Source: CAYLJO01 sp964383905 (GTDB taxonomy: Bacteria > Acidobacteriota > Blastocatellia > Pyrinomonadales > Pyrinomonadaceae). From it: DNA of 17,258 bases. This document shows positions 13,938 to 17,258 of the stretch, in pieces. The stretch lies in NCBI GenBank assembly GCA_964383905.1, contig CAYLJO010000128.1, positions 1 through 17,258 of the forward strand. Direction: 5' to 3'. A model generated the notes under the pieces. That model was not told the DNA's origin and did not search any database. It saw only the letters and a program-made list of their open reading frames with translations. The position numbers were made by a program, and so were the translations under genes. Positions within the stretch are counted from its first letter, which is position 1, and each line of letters opens with the position of its first letter.

Positions 13938-16592
13938 CTATTCATACCTGAGTGCGATCATTGGATCGACTTTCATGGCCCGGCGCGCCGGGATGTAAGA
14001 AGCTAGCAGCGCCACGCCAGCCAGCAGCATCGCGACGCTCATGTAGACGAGCGGGTCGGTCGGAGTAATGCTCACAAGTAGGCTCGCCAGCACCCGCGTC
14101 ACGGCAACGGCTCCCAATAAGCCTACGCCCATTCCGATCAAGGTCAGCTTCGCCCCCTGACCAATTACCATTCTCAGCACATCCCACGGCCCTGCCCCGA
14201 GGGCCATCCGGATGCCGATCTCGTGTGTGCGCATGCTAACCGAGTAAGCCATCACGCCGTAGATGCCGGCGGCCGCCAACACCAGCGCCACGCCCGAAAA
14301 AATGGTGAGCATCAGCATATTGAATCGAGGCTGCGTGACCGCCTCGGAAATGACCTCCTCTATCGTTTTGATGTGCGAGACCGGCTGGTTCTGATCGACC
14401 GCGCGCACTTCGTTCCGCACGGCAGCGGCCAGATTCGTCGGATCGTTTGCGGTGCGGATCACAAAAGACATTTCCGGCACGGAATTCTGCAGGTATGGGG
14501 TGTAGGCTTCCGGCGCCGGCTCTGTGTTCAACTCAATGCTTCTGACATCGCCGACCACACCCACTATTTCCAGCCAATTTGGTCGACCGTTAGTCCAACT
14601 AAAAGCTATGCGACGGCCGATAGGATCTTCAGCAGGATACTCACGCCGCGCCAGCGCTTCATTGACGATCACAACCCCGGGATTATCAGCGGTGTCTCGA
14701 TCCGTAAACGTGCGCCCTTTCAGTAGTGGAATACCCATCGTGCGGAAGTAGTCGGGACTGACATGGCGGCGGTTAGCGCCGGGCATTTTGTCGGCAGTTA
14801 CGGGTGGGCGGCCTTCGATGACGTACCCGTTGACAGGACCCTTGCTGAGCGGCAGGGTGCTGATCGCGCCGGCCGATTGCACGCCGGGGAGTGCCCGGAT
14901 GCGCTCGATAATCTGACTGTAAAAGGCCCGTTGCTCTCTCGCTTCGCGATAGCCCTCGCCTGACGGAGCGATTCTCATCGTCAAAACGTTCCGGGGGCTG
15001 AAGCCCGGCTTGACCGCTTGCAGAATCAGAAAGCTGCGGAACAGCAGTCCGGCGCCGATGAGCAGCATCAGCGAGAGCGCGACTTCGGCGACCACCAATA
15101 CACCGCGGAACGATGCGCGCCGCCGGCCACTTGTAGCCCCTCGTGCGCCTTCTTTAAGAGATTCGTTCAAGTCAGCTTTGGAGACATGTAACGCCGGGGC
15201 AAGGCCGAAGACGATACCCGTCAACAACGAGATCAAGAGCGAGAAGCAGAGCACCCGGAGGTCTAATCCGATCTCCCGTACGCGTGGGATGGTGGACGGC
15301 GCAAAGCCGGCGAGCAGATCAATACCGTAGAGGGCCAGCAGCAACCCGACCGCCCCGCCGATGAGCGAGAGCATGCTGCTCTCGGTGAGGAATTGCCGGA
15401 TGACACGCCAGCGGCCTGCGCCGAGTGCGGTGCGAATTGCCACCTCCTTTTGGCGCGCCGAGGCCCGCGCCAGCAACAGATTGGCGACATTAGCGCACGC
15501 TATCGCCAGCACGCAGCCGACCGCCCCCAGTAATACGAGCAGTATGGGGCGCACATCCCCGACCAGGCTTTCACGCAGCGGGATGACGGTATCGAAGCGA
15601 TTGTTGTTTGTTTCCGGATACTGTCGGCGGAGACCGGCGGTGACCGCGTCCATCTCGGCCTGGGCCTGCGCGAAGCTAACTCCCGGCTTCAGACGCGCGA
15701 TCACAGACAGCAGGCCGAATCCGCGCACCTGCGTGATGTCGCCCAGATCAATCTCCGCTTCCGGGACGATGCGGCGGGGTGGGACCCACAGGTCGGTGTC
15801 ATTGGGGTATTGAATGCCAGCGGGCATGACACCGATTACCGTGTAATTCTCGCCGTTGATCATTAATGGCTTTCCGGCAAGATGAGGATCTGTGCCGAAG
15901 CGGCGCTGCCACAAGCCGTAACTTACAACCACGACCGGGTCGTGTCCCGCCTGCTCCTCTGTGGGTAGAAAGGTGCGGCCCAAAAGAGGCCGGACCCCAA
16001 GCACTTGAAAGAAGCTGGCGGAGGTAACGGCAAGGTTAATCCGTTGCGGCTCGCCGCCGGCGCCGGTCAGGTTAGCCCGGCGTGTCGTGATGGCGGCCAT
16101 CTGCTCGAAGACCCTGTTCTGCTCGCGCCAATCGAGAAAGTTCGCCGGCGTTACTTGCGCCGGCCCGTTGGCGCTCCGTTCCTGAATCGTCACAATCCGC
16201 TCAGCATCTTGGTAGGGCAACGCGCGCAACAGAACCGCATTGATGACGCTGAAAATCGCGGTGTTGGCGCCGATGCCCAAAGCGAGCGCGGTGACCGCCA
16301 CCAGAGTGAAGCCGGGACTCTTCCGCAGCATCCGTGCTCCATGACGGATGTCTTGCCAGAAGGTCTCCAGCCACCGCCCGCCGCGCACTTCATAACCCTG
16401 CTCTTTGATGCGCGCCAGACGGCCGAAGCGCCGTTGCGCTTCCCTTCGCGCCTCGTCCGGGGACATGCCGCGACGGATATTCTCCTCCGCGCGCATGTCG
16501 ATATGGAACCGCAGCTCCTCGTCGATCTCACGGTGAATATTTTCCGAGTGCCACAGGCCGCGCAATCGAGAGAAAAAGCTTCTCAGCCACAT
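13938..16592 (-). CDS. ADOP-type ABC transporter permease (MacB/FtsX duplicated)
   Basis: The 884-residue protein has the layout of the ADOP family that is expanded in Acidobacteria. An N-terminal cytoplasmic cap comes first (about 1-85: RLRGLWHSENIHREIDEELR, then SPDEARREAQRRFG), then a first MacB-like periplasmic domain and FtsX block, then a second copy. Likely membrane segments lie near 93-119, 349-375, 403-430, 447-469, 497-520, 757-782, 812-838 and 847-866. Both blocks carry the FtsX-type coupling motif: EVAIRTALGAGRWRVIRQF (383-401) and HEIGIRMALGAGPWDVLRMV (790-809). It is an orphan: no ATPase or membrane-fusion gene is nearby, and the substrate is unknown. The frame is open from 16670, but 16592 (MWLRSFF) is chosen because it gives the family N-terminus, follows GGGGG and lies 13 nt after padR without overlap. 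Confidence 0.93.
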   Translation of the reverse strand: MWLRSFFSRLRGLWHSENIHREIDEELRFHIDMRAEENIRRGMSPDEARREAQRRFGRLARIKEQGYEVRGGRWLETFWQDIRHGARMLRKSPGFTLVAVTALALGIGANTAIFSVINAVLLRALPYQDAERIVTIQERSANGPAQVTPANFLDWREQNRVFEQMAAITTRRANLTGAGGEPQRINLAVTSASFFQVLGVRPLLGRTFLPTEEQAGHDPVVVVSYGLWQRRFGTDPHLAGKPLMINGENYTVIGVMPAGIQYPNDTDLWVPPRRIVPEAEIDLGDITQVRGFGLLSVIARLKPGVSFAQAQAEMDAVTAGLRRQYPETNNNRFDTVIPLRESLVGDVRPILLVLLGAVGCVLAIACANVANLLLARASARQKEVAIRTALGAGRWRVIRQFLTESSMLSLIGGAVGLLLALYGIDLLAGFAPSTIPRVREIGLDLRVLCFSLLISLLTGIVFGLAPALHVSKADLNESLKEGARGATSGRRRASFRGVLVVAEVALSLMLLIGAGLLFRSFLILQAVKPGFSPRNVLTMRIAPSGEGYREAREQRAFYSQIIERIRALPGVQSAGAISTLPLSKGPVNGYVIEGRPPVTADKMPGANRRHVSPDYFRTMGIPLLKGRTFTDRDTADNPGVVIVNEALARREYPAEDPIGRRIAFSWTNGRPNWLEIVGVVGDVRSIELNTEPAPEAYTPYLQNSVPEMSFVIRTANDPTNLAAAVRNEVRAVDQNQPVSHIKTIEEVISEAVTQPRFNMLMLTIFSGVALVLAAAGIYGVMAYSVSMRTHEIGIRMALGAGPWDVLRMVIGQGAKLTLIGMGVGLLGAVAVTRVLASLLVSITPTDPLVYMSVAMLLAGVALLASYIPARRAMKVDPMIALRYE

Positions 16593-16605
16593 TATTAGAG
16601 CCCCC

Positions 16606-16935
16606 TTACGCGGTTTGCATGACCTTGCCGATGGCCAGCACGAAGCGCTGCCAGTTTGCCTCTTCAACACCGAGTTGCTTGCGGCCCGCAGCCGTGAGCC
16701 GGTAGAACCGTGCGCGGCGGTTGTTCTCCGACGTCCCCCACCCGGATTTGATCCAGCCGCGCTCCTCGAGCCGGTAGAGCGCCGGGTAGAGCGAGCCCTC
16801 TTCGACCCGCAGCAAGTCCTCGGCGAGCTGCATGATGCGCTGCCCGATGCCGTAGCCGTGCATCGGCCCGAGTGAGAGCGCTTTCAGGATTAGCATATCG
16901 AGCGTGCCCTGCAACAAATCAACTTTGGATTTCAT
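16606..16935 (-). CDS. PadR family transcriptional regulator
   Basis: The 109-residue protein is a short PadR-type winged-helix repressor: QGTLDMLILKALSLGPMHGY (helix 1), the recognition-helix and wing region VEEGSLYPALYRLEERGWI, then SENNRRARFYRLTAAGRKQL and a C-terminal dimerisation helix. In Acidobacteria such genes typically precede an ADOP permease, as here (13 nt apart, same strand), so it very likely controls that permease and itself. AAAGGTCAGG before the ATG is a suitable ribosome binding site. The long inverted repeat at 16952-16993 is its likely operator. The signal it responds to is not evident. Confidence 0.95.
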   Translation of the reverse strand: MKSKVDLLQGTLDMLILKALSLGPMHGYGIGQRIMQLAEDLLRVEEGSLYPALYRLEERGWIKSGWGTSENNRRARFYRLTAAGRKQLGVEEANWQRFVLAIGKVMQTA

Positions 16936-16951
16936 CCTGACCTTTCTCCTA

Positions 16952-16995
16952 GACAGGCTAGTGGAAGGATGCCACCCCCTTCCCTAGATTGTCAA
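16952..16995 (-). promoter_or_regulatory. padR promoter with overlapping long palindromic operator
   Basis: The arms GACAGGCTAGTGGAAGG (16952-16968) and CCTTCCCTAGATTGTC (16978-16993) are an imperfect inverted repeat sharing GACA, CTAG and GGAAGG, with one extra base in the left arm and a 9-bp centre. On the minus strand a perfect TTGACA (16995-16990) overlaps the right arm; 17 bases further a poor -10 (GCATCC, 16972-16967) falls at the inner end of the left arm. A PadR dimer bound here would cover the promoter, which suggests autorepression of the padR-permease operon. The -10 call is weak. Confidence 0.55.
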
Positions 16996-17046
16996 GGGTA
17001 GATGGCGGTCAACGCGGCTTGCACACCTTAGAGGGTGCGTGCGGGG

Positions 17047-17258
17047 CTAGGGGGTCTGTATATTCGCATGCTGGCGCAGTAGCTCAAGGAATGACGCGGC
17101 GGCGTGTGAGAACGTCACACCCCGGCGGTGCGCGGCCCAAATAGTCCGGTTGTAGCTCAGGCCGCGCACCGGGATCGTGGCCAGCGTCCCGCGTTCCAGT
17201 TCCTCGCTCACACACATCCGCGGGACGAACGCGAGGCCGATCTTCTTTTGCACGAAAC
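17047..17258 (-). CDS. LysR-type transcriptional regulator, C-terminal end (partial)
   Basis: The last ~70 codons of a gene that enters from the right edge. The visible residues (FVQKKIGLAFVPRMCVSEEL, GTLATIPVRGL, RTIWAAHRRG, LSHAA-like FSHAAASFLELL) match the end of the LysR substrate-binding domain: the 'G-I-A-F-L-P' loop, the strand after 'G.L..VPV.G' and the last helix. The DNA-binding N-terminus and effector pocket lie outside the window, so its target is unknown. It ends 111 nt before the padR start on the same strand; a link to the permease operon is not shown. Confidence 0.85.
   Translation of the reverse strand, partial: FVQKKIGLAFVPRMCVSEELERGTLATIPVRGLSYNRTIWAAHRRGVTFSHAAASFLELLRQHANIQTP

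Noticed and set aside
16005..16598. A 197-codon plus-strand frame opposite the permease gene.
   Set aside because: Antisense shadow of the ADOP permease N-terminal half; no recognisable family.
1..17258. tRNA, rRNA, CRISPR array, insertion sequence or prophage genes.
   Set aside because: Reading both strands I found no cloverleaf, regularly spaced repeats, transposase or phage gene; the repeats present are short and local.

Overview
The window looks like chromosomal DNA of an acidobacterium, perhaps of the Blastocatellia group. The clearest lineage mark is the padR-permease pair at 13938-16935. The permease has the N-terminal cap and two-block MacB/FtsX layout of the 'acidobacterial duplicated orphan permease' (ADOP) family. 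This assignment is inference; there is no rRNA or other phylogenetic marker in the window.

Layout. (1) Positions 1-7939, minus strand: a complete leucine operon in the order leuA-leuB-leuC-leuD, then glnD (PII uridylyltransferase). The next gene appears to start in the glnD stop codon at the window edge. leuA encodes a short enzyme without the usual C-terminal leucine-sensing domain. A small palindromic, G/C-rich repeat sits between leuD and glnD and has become the last codons of leuD; a sequence like it lies in a linker of glnD. (2) Positions 7940-8240: a divergent, partly AT-rich intergenic region with a likely leuA promoter and a pair of near-identical 15/16-bp repeats. (3) Positions 8241-13763, plus strand: a loose series of small genes. 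They encode a histidine/aspartate-rich membrane protein, a tRNA-binding (EMAP/CsaA-like) domain protein, a Uma2-family nuclease-fold protein, a short N-terminal fragment, a protein of POTRA repeats without a barrel, an exported class I methyltransferase, an exported RidA-like protein and a thioredoxin-like protein. (4) Positions 13938-17258, minus strand: the ADOP permease, its PadR regulator with a long palindromic operator, and the 3' end of a LysR-type regulator.

Main discovery: the thioredoxin-like gene at 13197-13763 is interrupted by a single in-frame TGA at codon 33. The TGA sits exactly where the first cysteine of a CxxC redox site belongs, giving TGA-Gly-Ala-Cys (U-G-A-C). The reading frame resumes at once and is intact for 155 more codons, including a WTPT cis-proline loop and a TPR-like tail. 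Right after the TGA the RNA can fold into a hairpin (13296-13331) with a perfect 6-bp upper stem and a G-containing loop about 16 nt from the TGA, as in bacterial SECIS elements. The gene is therefore best read as an undetected selenoprotein; a nonsense mutation is the main alternative. No selA, selB, selC or selD gene lies in this window, so decoding capacity must be checked elsewhere in the genome.
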